The notes under the pieces are model-generated. The model made no database searches and was not told the origin of the DNA. It saw nothing but the letters and a program-made list of their open reading frames with translations. This document shows, piece by piece, positions 34,344-58,464 of a DNA stretch of 64,000 nucleotides; position 1 is the first letter of the stretch; each line of letters begins with the position of its first letter. The stretch is from Sialis fuliginosa. Lineage: Eukaryota; Arthropoda; Insecta; Megaloptera; Sialidae. The DNA lies in contig OY540816.1 of the NCBI GenBank assembly GCA_961205875.1, forward strand, positions 23,570,701 to 23,634,700, in the 5' to 3' direction. Both the position numbers and the translations under genes were made by a program.

Positions 34344-35634
34344 ATGGTGAGTCCTGTAAAATACATATTACATAATAATATAACAATAAACATTGATTAA
34401 TTATGTGATAAAAACCATTATTTCAGATGCATATGTTTTTTTGGTGGGGCATAGACCTGGACAATTTTTTATTTAAAGGGTATAACATTCATTCTGTTGG
34501 TAGTCTGATAGGTACATGCATTTTATTAGCTGTCGTAACGATAATATATGAATTGATTCAGCTTCTACGAGCTAAGTTACGTAACCGTGAGTTAAGGAAA
34601 CAAAAGCAAGTGCTACGGCAAATATGTCCGTCTGGGAGTCGGCTAGGAACCAGTGAAAGTGCCCCGCAGACTTCAACCGAAGAAAACAAGTTAGTATTAC
34701 AATTTTTTTTCATTGCATCGTTTTCATCCATTCATCATTCTAGTAGACGAAGTAAATTAAGAATTCAAGAGATAATCATAAGAAATTATTCATTAAAGCA
34801 TAGGTAAAGTGAATTTTGCAAAAAATAATTCAGATGTTAGTTTATTTGTTTTTAATTTTTTTTAGGTTAGTTTTGATTTTGAGAGATTTATTTGTATGGT
34901 TAACTCAAGAGACCCTCGGGTATATGATTATGATGGCTGTGATGTTGTACAACGGATACATGACAATAGCTGTTATCCTGGGATCAGGTCTCGGCTATTT
35001 TATCTTTGGACCTAACCTAATGAAACTAAATATCGAAAACTGTAACTCGAAAAGGAGTGCTTTATGTACTACTGAATGTGCTGAAGCAGGTTAGTGATAA
35101 AATACATTAATTTTATTAATATTCATTCAAAATTAACACAAACATAACCTCAATCAGATAAAATGTCAATTTCATTATTATTATTATAACATATATTCAT
35201 CTCTGTTTATATACTGAATTATACCATCTTTTTACTCTCTCTGCCATACTTATTGAATTATATCATCTTTCCTCTCTTTCTAACGTATAGTTCGTGAAAA
35301 TATTCAAAATTTAACCGAAATTAATTAAAATTTTCTTACATTAATAGAAGAAATAGAATTAGATTCATATGCAGCATCCTACAGCACTGATTCCTAATTT
35401 TCCTTTCCTGTTCACTAAGGTATTTGTCTTTTTCATTGTTGTGATATTTTAAGTAATTGTTGCACAATTAATTACATTTTGTACATAGATAAGACCGCAT
35501 TGTTACCAACTGATGATTCAGCCAATATGTCAACACCGGCTGAATGTTCCCACGAAAATTCTACTGTTGAAAATGTAGAAAATTCAAACACAAATCAAAA
35601 AATAGTCATAGTAGAAATAAATACTACATCCTAA
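34344..35634 (+). CDS. CTR/SLC31-family copper transporter
   Basis: This is a high-affinity copper(I) uptake channel of the plasma membrane, a trimer with three helices per subunit. Coding parts are 34344-34346 (the ATG, then a donor), 34427-34689, 34866-35089 and one of two last exons, 35348-35397 or 35489-35634, giving 179 or 211 aa. The protein begins MMHMFFWWGIDLDNFLFKGY, matching the extracellular edge of CTR1. TM1 (SLIGTCILLAVVTIIYE) is followed by a basic cytosolic loop. TM2 carries the copper-selective MxxxM as MMAVM, and TM3 has GSGLGYFIFG with the GxxxG packing motif. The tail contains Cys pairs (CTTEC). The start could instead be the ATG at 34427. Which CTR paralogue it is cannot be told. 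Confidence 0.88.
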
Positions 35635-35735
35635 TATTTTAATTAAAAACCTCAAATATTTTATAGATTATTATGTTTTTATAGGTATATATTTTGATAA
35701 ATGTTGTAGACTAGAAATGCATTATTGAATTTTAC

Positions 35736-35741
35736 AATAAA
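35736..35741 (+). terminator. AATAAA downstream of the CTR gene
   Basis: A canonical polyadenylation hexamer lies about 100 bases after the later of the two possible CTR stop codons, so it could serve both tails. Confidence 0.55.
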
Positions 35742-36261
35742 AATCATTCTGTGAATTGATTTTATATGGTTTAAAATTTTTTTAAATTGATAGATTTATA
35801 AAGAACTGGTGAATTTTGTAAAGTGTTATTTTAAAAATAACTGTACAAAAGTAATCTGTAGTCATATATTTATTGTTGAACATAAATAAATAAAAATGTT
35901 TGTAATTATTGTTTATATATAGTTTATTTATATAATAAAATAATTGTGATATTTTTAAATAAATAGTTTTTTAAAATAAGTGTTTTTTTTTATGATCATT
36001 ACATAAATAATTAATAAGTAATTGCAGGTATGTATGTAAAAAATATACAGGTTTATATCTAGGTTATGCAGTAAATTTACCTGCAATTTCAATTGTATCG
36101 ATTTTATTATACATGTTTTAATTTACATATTCGACCTTTCATGACTTTATACGTATAATGCATTTTTATAAATAAATTTTACATAAATTTCGTTAATGAC
36201 ATTCAAATACGTAATTCATAAAACTTTTTGATACTTTTTTTTCGTTATTCTTTACTTAAAA
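35742..36261. other. intergenic, CTR to ALAD
   Basis: AT-rich sequence with no recognisable repeat or frame. It must hold the ALAD promoter, but no TATA box or initiator stands out. Confidence 0.4.
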
Positions 36262-37767
36262 ATGTCTGAGAAATTCGAACCAAAACAGTTATTACACAGT
36301 GGAATCTTCAACGACACTTTACGAAAATGGCAAAGCAAGAATATCAACATTTCTGCAGAGAATTTGATGTACCCAATATTTATTGTGTAAGTTAGGTTAT
36401 GTAACAATTAAAATCACGAAAAATATGATGAATTAAAATAAAATTGTTTTCAAGAGATGACGATGACGTTATACAGCTTATTGAAAGCATGCCCGGCGTG
36501 GCAAGGTACGGGATAAATAAACTAAGGAGCCATTTATTACCTTTAATTGAAAAAGGTCTTTCATCGGTGCTCTTGTTCGGAGTCACAGAAAAATTACCAA
36601 AGGTAATAAAACAAAACAAAAACATACAAACAACATTCAAAACGTTGTATTCTAGGATGAAATTGCAACTCACGCTGATTCTGATCAAAATCCCGTTGTC
36701 CGGGCGTTATACAAGTTAAAAGTTTGGTTCCCTAACCTTACAATAGCTTGCGACGTGTGTTTGTGCCCTTATTCAAGCCATGGACACTGTGGGATCTTAC
36801 GTAACGATGGTATTATCGATAATGCAGCTAGTATTGAAAGAATCGCACAAATCTCTTTAACTTATGCAGAAGCAGGTACGGTATTTACGTTTATTGAAAA
36901 ATTCATCGATCCTAACGCACGTTTGTTCCAGGATGTGATATTATAGCACCTTCCGACATGATGGATGGACGGATAGGCGCGATTAAGAGAAAGTTAGTGG
37001 AGAATGGGTATGGGAATAATGTCGCAGTATTGTCATATGCAGCTAAGTTCGCTTCAGCATTTTACGGACCGTTTAGGGATGCAGCAAAGTCAAAGCCAGC
37101 TTTTGGTGATAGGAAGAAGTACCAGTTACCCCCTGGAAGCAGCGGACTGGCCAAACGAGCTATTGTAAGTAGAATCACATACAAAGTGTATTTAGCTTAT
37201 ATTGGATGACGTACAACTCATAAAGACTTTGAAATGGTGTTAAAATAATTATATAAAAAACGTCTTATGTTTGAAGACATAAAACTCAAGAACTATAAAT
37301 CGTAGAAACTTCAGATTAGTGTTAAAATGTGCGTTATATAGTCTACTTTTACGTATTAAAATTTCAAATTGTTCTGATGAATTGTTCAATAGTTACGTAA
37401 AAAATAATTACAAACAGGATCGCGACATATTGGAAGGCGCAGACATGTTGATGGTGAAACCAGGGTTGGCGTACCTGGACATTGTAAAACAGACTAAAGA
37501 CCTGCATCCAGAGTACCCTCTGTTTATCTACCAGGTGTCCGGGGAGTATGCTATGTTGTATCACGCCGCAGAAGCTGGGGCTATCGACTTGAAAGTAGTT
37601 CTTACTGAGGTTCTCACTGCGATGAGACGTTCAGGTATTGTCACACATTTAAATAATATTAGTTATGATGAAAACGTTTTTCTTTTTCTTTTCCAGGTGC
37701 AGACATTATTATTTCATATTTTACACCAATGATTTTAGAATGGTTACAACTAAAAAGTAAATTATAG
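36262..37767 (+). CDS. ALAD: delta-aminolevulinic acid dehydratase (porphobilinogen synthase)
   Basis: This cytosolic haem-pathway enzyme condenses two 5-aminolevulinate molecules into porphobilinogen. Exons 36262-36386, 36455-36602, 36656-36875, 36932-37164, 37418-37634 and 37697-37767 join to 337 aa, against 330 in human. The zinc site is [15 protein letters not shown] with Cys126, Cys128 and Cys136, so it is the zinc-dependent animal type. The two Schiff-base lysines are Lys203 (LSYAAKFAS) and Lys256 (DMLMVKPG). APSDMMDGR and [11 protein letters not shown] are also present. The start [14 protein letters not shown] fits the family N-terminus. Intron 4 is built largely of the introner-like repeat. 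AATAAA follows at 37852. No defect is seen. Confidence 0.95.
37165..37417 (+). repeat. introner-like repeat in ALAD intron 4
   Basis: A full copy (about 37258-37400) reads AACTATAAATCGTAGAAACT, then TTAAAATGTGCGTTATATAG and TACGTATTAAAATTTCAAAT. It is preceded by a degraded start of another copy (GACTTTGAAATGGTGTTAAA). The copy is sense to the gene, and its tail runs into the acceptor at 37417. Confidence 0.7.
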
Positions 37768-37851
37768 ATATTTATGATTTTATAGATTTTAAATACTAGA
37801 TGGTTGTTTTTCTTTATATATAATGTTAAATATTTTTATAAGGATAAGGTA

Positions 37852-37857
37852 AATAAA
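37852..37857 (+). terminator. ALAD polyadenylation signal
   Basis: AATAAA lies 85 bases after the stop codon. Confidence 0.6.
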
Positions 37858-37956
37858 CTTTTATACAAAACAGATTTTATATTTCACTATGTTTTCCAGC
37901 AACCTCATTTTATTTTATTCCAAGAAAACAACAATGACGAAATTTAGGGCAATCAT

Positions 37957-37974
37957 TTCGAGAACTTTCTAGAT
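37957..37974 (+). promoter_or_regulatory. heat-shock element upstream of BiP
   Basis: TTCGAGAACTTTCTAGAT contains alternating TTC, GAA and TTC blocks at exact two-base spacing, with a fourth partial GA. That is a canonical binding array for heat-shock factor. It lies about 190 bases upstream of the predicted start site. Confidence 0.65.
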
Positions 37975-38012
37975 GTTTTTGTTTTAAATTTGGCGCTGGC
38001 TTTCACTTGAGA

Positions 38013-38023
38013 CGTGGGCCAAT
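38013..38023 (-). promoter_or_regulatory. ERSE-II in the BiP promoter
   Basis: On the minus strand this reads ATTGGCCCACG, an exact match to the ERSE-II consensus ATTGGNCCACG used by NF-Y with ATF6/XBP1 in the unfolded-protein response. It lies about 125 bases upstream of the predicted start site. Confidence 0.7.
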
Positions 38024-38082
38024 TAGAATCGGCCAACTCGTCACAAGATAACCAATCAGCGATGTTATCGTAAAGATGTCAG

Positions 38083-38101
38083 CCAATAGGAATTCTACAC
38101 G
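38083..38101 (+). promoter_or_regulatory. ERSE-I-like element in the BiP promoter
   Basis: CCAAT, nine bases, then ACACG. The ERSE-I consensus is CCAAT-N9-CCACG, so there is one mismatch with exact spacing. Another CCAAT box lies at 38052-38056. Confidence 0.6.
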
Positions 38102-38114
38102 ATAAAAACTAGGG

Positions 38115-38148
38115 TTATATTTTAGTCTTGTTCCGTTTTAACGTCAGT
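38115..38148 (+). promoter_or_regulatory. BiP core promoter: TATA box and initiator
   Basis: TTATATTTTA (from 38115) lies about 30 bases upstream of TCAGT (38144-38148), the arthropod initiator. Transcription should start near 38146. A first non-coding exon then ends at the donor G|GTAAGT at 38247/38248, and a 318-base leader intron ends at 38565. Confidence 0.6.
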
Positions 38149-38584
38149 CAATTTTATTCGTGTACAAAGTAAAGAAGACTGAACTTGTGAGAACGTGGAA
38201 AATAGTTTAATTTAATAAGAATACTGTGAAATAGTTTTAATCGAGTGGTAAGTAATTAATTATTACTATATTCGCGAATTATTTAAAAAAAATTACACGC
38301 AAAATTTTGCCGGTCTTGAAGTACGTATTACATTTCTGAAACGCCTTTTTGATTGTAATTTACTTCAAATTCTGTATAAATACCTGATTTAATTTGCATA
38401 ATTATTAAATGTACACAATTATCTACTGTATTTGAAGAGAATTCCATATATTTTTACCTAAATTTTTCCATTTTTGTGCGTGGTAGTTCCGACACGTATG
38501 CATATAGCGGTATTTGATACGTGTTAGCATTTTACGGTACGTAACTCGATGTTGTTTTATTACAGGTGTCTTAACAAATCAAAC

Positions 38585-41500
38585 ATGAGGTCTATTTTGG
38601 TGTTAGGTGTAGTTTGCCTTCTGGCTTTTGCCAGTTGTAAGGACGACAAAAAGGAGAAGGATAAGGAAGTGGGAACAGTTGTTGGAATCGATTTAGGAAC
38701 GACGTATTCATGGTAAGCTTTTTACTTATTGTTTTTTTTATGTCAGTGACTTTGAATTAGGTATGGATAGTTCCAGAAGAAGGGTCAAGGACATCTTGTA
38801 AAAAAATCTGTTTGAATCAATGCTTTTTAATTTGTGAATTAAATTCGTTTTATGGTTTTTGTATTGCATTTGTCTGTGGACAGAGCTGTATTTAGGATTT
38901 TTCATGCCTCAAGAATTTGTATACATATTATTTTCATTTATTTGGTTCATTGTTTTTGATTGAATTGAATTTAAATCAAGAATACTTTTATGGAAGTCAT
39001 ATTTTTTTTTAAATTCCTTTAGTGCATTTGAGACATTCAAGTGGTAAAAACTTTAACAATACTTTATCCTTTTAACAGTGTCGGTGTCTACAAAAACGGT
39101 CGTGTAGAAATCATTGCCAATGACCAAGGAAACCGTATTACTCCTTCATATGTCGCTTTCACTCCAGATGGCGAGCGTCTTATCGGAGATGCAGCTAAAA
39201 ACCAGCTTACAACTAACCCTGAGAATACTGTATTCGACGCCAAGCGTCTAATTGGGCGGGAATGGACAGACACTACAGTCCAACATGATGTAAAGTTCTT
39301 CCCATTCAGAGTAGTTGAAAAGAACTCTAAACCCCATATAGTCGTCGCGACATCTCAAGGGGAGAAAACTTTCGCCCCTGAAGAGATATCTGCGATGGTT
39401 TTGGGTAAAATGAAGGAAACAGCTGAAGCTTATTTGGGGAAAAAGGTAACCCACGCTGTAGTGACCGTTCCAGCGTATTTCAACGATGCTCAGAGACAGG
39501 CGACAAAAGATGCTGGGGTTATCTCTGGATTGAACGTTATGAGGATTATCAACGAACCAACAGCTGCGGCTATTGCGTACGGACTTGATAAGAAAGATGG
39601 AGAAAAGAATGTACTCGTATTTGATCTGGGAGGCGGTACTTTTGACGTGTCTCTATTAACAATTGATAATGGAGTATTTGAAGTAGTCGCGACAAACGGA
39701 GATACGCATTTAGGAGGTGAAGATTTCGACCAGCGTGTGATGGACCACTTCATCAAACTGTACAAGAAGAAGAAGGGTAAAGACATCCGCAAGGATAACA
39801 GGGCGGTGCAGAAACTCAGACGTGAAGTAGAGAAGGCGAAACGGGCATTATCAGCGAGTCACCAGGTCAGGATTGAGATAGAGTCATTCTTCGAAGGTGA
39901 TGATTTCTCTGAGACGTTGACAAGGGCCAAGTTCGAGGAACTGAACATGGATCTGTTCAGGTCAACAATGAAGCCAGTGCAGAAGGTGTTGGAGGACGCT
40001 GATATGAACAAGAAGGACGTGGATGAGATTGTGTTGGTCGGAGGGTCAACTCGTATTCCCAAAGTGCAGCAGCTGGTGAAGGAGTTCTTTGGAGGGAAGG
40101 AGCCGTCACGTGGTATTAATCCTGATGAGGCTGTCGCGTACGGTGCTGCTGTTCAGGCCGGAGTGCTCTCAGGTAGGATTGTTTCAAATGTTTAATGTTT
40201 TTAATGTCGTTATTTTTGTGTATAAGAAAGCTATATTTCAATATATACAAGTACTTAAGTACTTTTTTTGAGTAACTGTACTTGTACTTGAGTACTTAAG
40301 TACATAAAATACTTAAGTACTTTTTTGAGTATCTGTATTTGTACATGAGTACTTAAGTACATAAAATACTTTTTGAGTAACTGTACTTGTACTTACATAA
40401 AATACTTGTACTTAAGTAATTTACTTGTACTTGAGTATTTAAGTACATAAATGTACTTACGTACTTTTTCAATTTTAAATTTATACATATTTGCAGTTAC
40501 ATAAAATTAAGTACAATTACAGAAAGTACTTATGTTTGTACTTGATTACATTTTTTGTATAAACTAATTGTACTTAAGTACAATTATACAGCTCTAGGAA
40601 TATGTAACTTAAATCTTTACTTACTTGGTCAATTTCAGAAATAATTTTTTTGGGGAAATTTTTCTTGTGCATTTTTTTAATTATCTCTAGTTGTATCAGT
40701 GGGTTTGCAGAAATAAGAAAATAATTTTCTTAATTGTGAATTCCTCATAGCCCTAAATAGTTTAAAAATCGTTGTAAGTTTATTACATAACCTAAAAAAT
40801 AAAAATGTCTCTATTTTTTGATTCTTAAATGTTTTTTTTGGCCATTTTAAAAACATTTTGATTTGAAATTTTACTTACTTATTTATGATCATAATCAGTA
40901 CCTTTTTTCAAAATTTTATTAAAATTCATTTTATATTGGTCAAGTTATTAAAATATTACTGTTGTGGTTTTTAATTTTTTTTAAGATTAGTAAAGAATTT
41001 ACACAAGTTTTTTTTTTTTATTGTTCTGTATTGTAGAGGAAATAGATATTTTATTATATACATAAATTGGATATATTTAAACAAAACATAATCATTTGTT
41101 TCAAAAAGGGGCCTTAGTCTGTATGTTTTTTATATTATTAATGATACTCATATTTTATTATAATTTCCAGGCGAACAAGACACAGATGCGATCGTTCTCC
41201 TGGACGTGAACCCCTTGACCCTCGGTATTGAGACAGTAGGAGGCGTTATGACCAAACTGATCCCTCGTAACACCGTCATCCCAACCAAGAAGTCACAGAT
41301 CTTCTCTACGGCATCTGACAACCAGCACACGGTCACGATACAAGTGTATGAAGGCGAGAGGCCGATGACAAAAGACAACCATCTCCTTGGGAAGTTTGAC
41401 CTCACAGGAATCCCACCAGCTCCGCGAGGAATACCCCAGATTGAAGTTACGTTTGAAATAGACGCTAACGGCATTCTTCAAGTATCCGCTGAAGATAAGG

Positions 41501-41925
41501 GTACAGGAAACCGCGAGAAGATCGTAATTACAAATGATCAGAACAGATTGACGCCTGATGATATAGAGAGGATGATCAAAGATGCGGAGAAGTTTGCAGA
41601 TGAGGATAAGAAGCTTAAAGAGAGGGTTGAGGCAAGGAATGAATTGGAAAGTTACGCGTACTCGCTGAAGAATCAACTTGCAGATAAAGATAAGCTCGGG
41701 GCAAAGGTCTCCGAAGATGATAAGAAGAAGATGGAAGAGGTTATAGAGGAGAAGATTAAGTGGCTGGAAGATAACCAGGATACGGATTCAGAAGAGTACA
41801 GGAAGCAGAAAAAGGAGCTGGAAGATATTGTGCAGCCAATTATAGCAAAATTGTATCAAGGAGCGGGAGGTGCTCCGCCCCCAACGGCTGGAGATGAGGA
41901 TGAAGACATGAAGGATGAGTTGTAA
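38585..41925 (+). CDS. Hsc70-3: BiP/GRP78, endoplasmic-reticulum Hsp70
   Basis: This ATP-driven chaperone of the endoplasmic-reticulum lumen binds nascent secretory proteins and regulates the unfolded-protein response. Coding exons 38585-38712, 39079-40172 and 41171-41925 join to 658 aa, as in insect Hsc70-3. A signal peptide ([18 protein letters not shown]) precedes the ATPase domain with [29 protein letters not shown] and [16 protein letters not shown]. The substrate domain begins at [14 protein letters not shown], and a helical lid follows. The protein ends MKDEL, so KDEL is the retrieval signal. Upstream are a heat-shock element, ERSE-II, an ERSE-I-like site and a TATA/initiator pair. Intron 2 carries a repeat rich in AAGTAC. 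The gene looks fully functional. Confidence 0.97.
40240..40600. repeat. AAGTAC-rich repeat in BiP intron 2
   Basis: ACTTAAGTAC and ACTTGTACTTGAGTA recur many times with spacing of tens of bases. The block ends in ACAGCTCTAGG, the reverse of CCTAGAGCTGTGCA that begins the similar block at 63800. It is therefore one end of a dispersed element, not a local microsatellite alone. Confidence 0.6.
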
Positions 41926-43244
41926 AGTTTGTAGACTGATTATAAAAAAAAACTGTTATTATAATTGATTTTTTTTTTGTTTGTTTGTGTGCGTGCCTGC
42001 AAGATGAAGTTTTTTTTTCCGTCGTGATAGGTTATTATTAAATGATTTTTTTAATTCCGTCGAGGTAGGATTTTGAGTGTTTGAATGAAAAAACAAAATG
42101 TTTTTTCCTGGTGATTTTGAAGGTTTTTTCAATTTTTGTTTGAAGAATAAGATAAAGGTACCTTATATAAAGAGTTTTTTCAAATTTTTATTTGGAAAAA
42201 ATAAGAAATAATTTAAAAAAAAAATTTTTTTTTGAACACTTTTCTCAAATTTCCAATATTAAAAAAAAATTGATTTCATCTTCATTATTTTCATATAAAT
42301 TTACTCGATTTTCCAACATTTTTTTTTTGTTTGGACACTCTTTATTTTTTTCCTACTAAAAATTATTTCCACACTTATTCATTACTGTATATATATTTTT
42401 TATATACAGTAAAAAGGGGAAAAAGAAGAAGATATTAATATTTTTAATGAAAGACAGTTTGAATTTTTTTGAACTGTTTTTCTTTGAAAAGTCGCGGTGA
42501 TGAATTTTTTTTTTTTACAATGAAATCTTTTTATGTCTGTGAAACCATCTTTACTTTTCCAAAGGTGGTTTTTGTTAATTTATTAAAGTATTTGTAGACC
42601 TGATTTCTAGTGTATTCTCTAACATTGTATATTTTAAATGAACCGTACAATAATTATATTTAGTTTATTTTGATGTGAATACAATAGGAATTAGAAGAAA
42701 TCATGTAAATGTAAGTCATTTTTTGAAAAAAATAAATACATTTTTCACTAATCTGTTTTCTTATTTACGTTTTTTTTCAGGGAACTTGGAAAAAATAATT
42801 ATTTATTTATTATTCAGGACCGTCTCTAAATATAAAGAGTGTTTGATTCTTAATACTATACTTTTATAGATATTTTTTTATTTTAGCTGTGAAAGATAAT
42901 GAAGAATTAGTTAAATTTTTTTTATGTATCCTAGAACCTCTAATTTATTATTATTAAATATTTTTCGCGCGAAATTTTCTATATGTACTGTAACTAGATG
43001 ATTCAAGAGTTGTTTTCTAAGGGATTTGATGTCCTGGATATTTCCAGGATTTAAATAGTCCCGATAAATACTTTAATTTTGAATGTAGAAAAGGTATTAA
43101 ACAAATAAACAGAACAGAATATTATAAAAAAAATTATCTATTTAACTCAAATTCTTTTAAACTTAAATCACAATTATTACATTTATAAAATCCATGTGAA
43201 TATTCACTTAAAAATTGTATTGTACTCTAAACAAATAAAAAACA
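41926..43244. other. BiP 3' UTR and convergent intergenic region
   Basis: No coding frame is visible. It contains several diverged stretches of TTTTTTGAA and TTTTTCAAATTTTTATTTG, and a hairpin TATATATTTTTTATATACAG near 42389. An AATAAA near 42730 could end the BiP transcript. The 3' ends of BiP (plus) and MEP50 (minus) face each other here. Confidence 0.4.
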
Positions 43245-44570
43245 CTACACATAATGATGGAACACGGACCTATCCCACGCACACGATAGTAAATGTGCCG
43301 GGTTCTTCCACGCTAGGCCACGCACCATATCCTCGTGGCTGTCGTCTTGATACACTAGCTGCATCTCCTCCGGCGTGCAGTCCAGTATCTTCACCTTGCT
43401 GTCGTCAGCGCAAGCCGCCAGCAAGGACCCGTCGTTGAACTTGAGCCGGAACACTGGGCAATCAAAACAACGCAGCTTGCAGATGAACTCGTTGGGTTCT
43501 CGGATGTCCAGCAGGTACAGGTCTCCTCGCTCTGAGCCGACAGCCACACTGTGAGACTGTGTCGGATGCCACGCAGCCCGGGTCAGACCGCAGAATTCAT
43601 TACGGTAGATTCCTTAAGGTAACAAAATATTGGATAGATAAAAAACTATACATCACACAAAATTCATATTGGTTTTAAAATGTGCGTTACATTGTCTAGT
43701 TTAACGTATTAAAATTTCAAATCATTCTGATGGGTAGTTTAGTAGTTACAGTCTGTTAAGTAAATTTATACATACTTGTAGCGGGAATGTCTATCCTTGT
43801 ATCCCAAAGCACTGCATCTCTGTCCAATGAGCATGAAACAAACACTTCTCTATCCAGGTAACTCATCATTACCGATGTCACGACATCTCTGTGTGCAAAC
43901 CTACACAAAAAAACCAAACATTTATCACCGCACTGAACTCAAATTAAACTTCTTACGAGTAGGTATGCGTCGAGTCCAAAATAATCTTCTCATAGCCTTG
44001 TTTCATATTCTCTACGTCCCACACTTTGATGCATCCATCCCTGCAGCTAGTCACAAAGTGCTTATTGCACGGAGAAACCGCAATTTCTGTTATTCCATCG
44101 TCATGTTCGTTTGAGTATTTCACTACGGATAACTCGTTCCCGTCGCCTGTCTCGTTCTGAAGAGACATGACAGAAATCATACCTGCATCATCGACGACTA
44201 TAAGTTCGGTCTTACTGCCTAGAAATTTGCCATCAGTCACACCGCAAATATGTGTTTTCTTTGCTACACAGTTTTCAAGTTTATCTATCGATTCGGTGTC
44301 TTTAAAAAGCCATATAGATCCGATCCAGTACCTTCCTGTTAAATTTGAAGAACCTAACAGAACGTTCCCGTCTGTAAAAAATAATGTACAATTAATAAAT
44401 GAAATTGTATTTGACGTTTTTATATTTGTACCTTCACTAACGTCAATGAAGTCGAGATATTTTTCCAATTTGCCGGTATGAGGGGGTAATTCTAAAGTTC
44501 TGTACACGTCCGTGTGCCAATTTGGTTGAAATAATAATTTTCTTTCCATTATTGCGGATTTTGAATCCAT
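43245..44570 (-). CDS. methylosome protein 50 (MEP50/WDR77), WD-repeat
   Basis: This beta-propeller partner of arginine methyltransferase PRMT5 presents Sm proteins and histones for symmetric dimethylation; the Drosophila orthologue is Valois. Exons 44432-44570, 43957-44371, 43776-43900 and 43245-43612 join to 348 aa, against 342 in human. Diagnostic stretches are LLGSSNLTGRYWIGSIWLF, the WD-type CIKVWDVENMKQ, DAVLWDTRIDIPA, and the C-terminal DMVRGLAWKNPAHLL followed by CAWDRSVFHHYV. The ATG at 44570 gives MDSKSAIMERKL; MERKL also resembles the conserved METK/MERQ start, so the Met eight residues later is an alternative. Intron 1 is only 60 bases and free of stops. Intron 3 is filled by the introner-like repeat. 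Confidence 0.9.
43613..43775 (+). repeat. introner-like repeat filling MEP50 intron 3
   Basis: The plus strand reads GGTTTTAAAATGTGCGTTAC, then AACGTATTAAAATTTCAAAT and TAGTAGTTACAGTCTGTTAA. The copy is antisense to MEP50. The intron is 163 bases and the copy covers most of it. Confidence 0.7.
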
Positions 44571-45562
44571 GTTTACAAAAAAATCATAAATTTTTAGGTT
44601 AGTATTTAATATTAAGTTGTCTATGAATTAGTAACGAACTGTGCACAACGCTTGAAATTAAAAATACCTAAATTTTACCGTGATGTACAGAAGAAAATAA
44701 ATTTTGAAAAGGTATAAGATTACTGCTGGTTAATTTGTGTCAATTTCGATGAATTCGTGTTAAATATTAATTATTATTCTGTACATTTTATTTAAAGGTT
44801 TCATTATAGTATATAATTTTCCTAAGCTGGTACTATTGATTAAGTCAAAGCCATTGTTGTAAAATTTGACAAGTGTTTGGGTTTAAAAATAACAATGAGA
44901 AAAAGTGATTTTTATTTATTTCAACTTGTTTTATTATAATAATAACACCATTAAAATAACGTAACATATTGAATTAATTAAAACTAGTGTTGTATAATTT
45001 TTAAGAATAAATTAAAAATTACCTAATAGGTTTAGTTTACATAATTTAAGATTGCTATTGTAAATATATCAATAAGAACTATATAATATATTTGTGTGAA
45101 GTGACAGTATACATAAATAGATTTTCCATTATGTGAATTTTGTACATTGAATCAGTCAAATGTTTATTTATTTATTTTAAAATTTCAGTAAAATTTTATT
45201 TAGGTTAAAATAGATACATACATACCCGGTATTATAAATAATTTGCTTGAATGCTAATGCAAATTAGCTTCCAGCTAACGCTATCTACTAGGTATCAAAT
45301 TGTGATGAAATTACTCAATATTTTAAAGCAGTGGTAATAAATGTATGCATTTTATGAGGTACACTTAGCAGCACTTATTTTAAGTCGCTGATTGTACTTA
45401 TGATTTCATTTGCTACATCTGTGAGTTGTTGCCATTTATATTTAATACCTAGCAGATAGCGTTAGCTGGATGCTAATTTGCATTTCCACTGTAGCAAATT
45501 CTTGATAATACCGGACGACAATAAAATAACAAATAAATTAAGTAATAATAAAAATAATATGT
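44571..45562. other. intergenic, MEP50 start to phospho-lyase stop
   Basis: It contains one palindromic MITE (about 45226-45516) and otherwise AT-rich sequence. It must hold the MEP50 promoter on the minus strand. Confidence 0.45.
45226..45516. mobile_element. palindromic MITE with CCGGTATTAT-type ends
   Basis: The left part reads CCCGGTATTATAAATAATTT, then TTAGCTTCCAGCTAACGCTA. The right part has TAGCGTTAGCTGGATGCTAA and ends TTCTTGATAATACCGG. The ends resemble the TATGTCCGGTATTATAAAG family but the interior differs. Confidence 0.7.

Positions 45563-58464
<12,902 letters not shown>

Noticed and set aside
39088-40062. Minus-strand frames opposite BiP
   Set aside because: They are complements of the highly conserved Hsp70 coding sequence.
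43196-43438. 80-aa plus-strand Pro/Arg-rich frame
   Set aside because: It is the complement of the last MEP50 exon.
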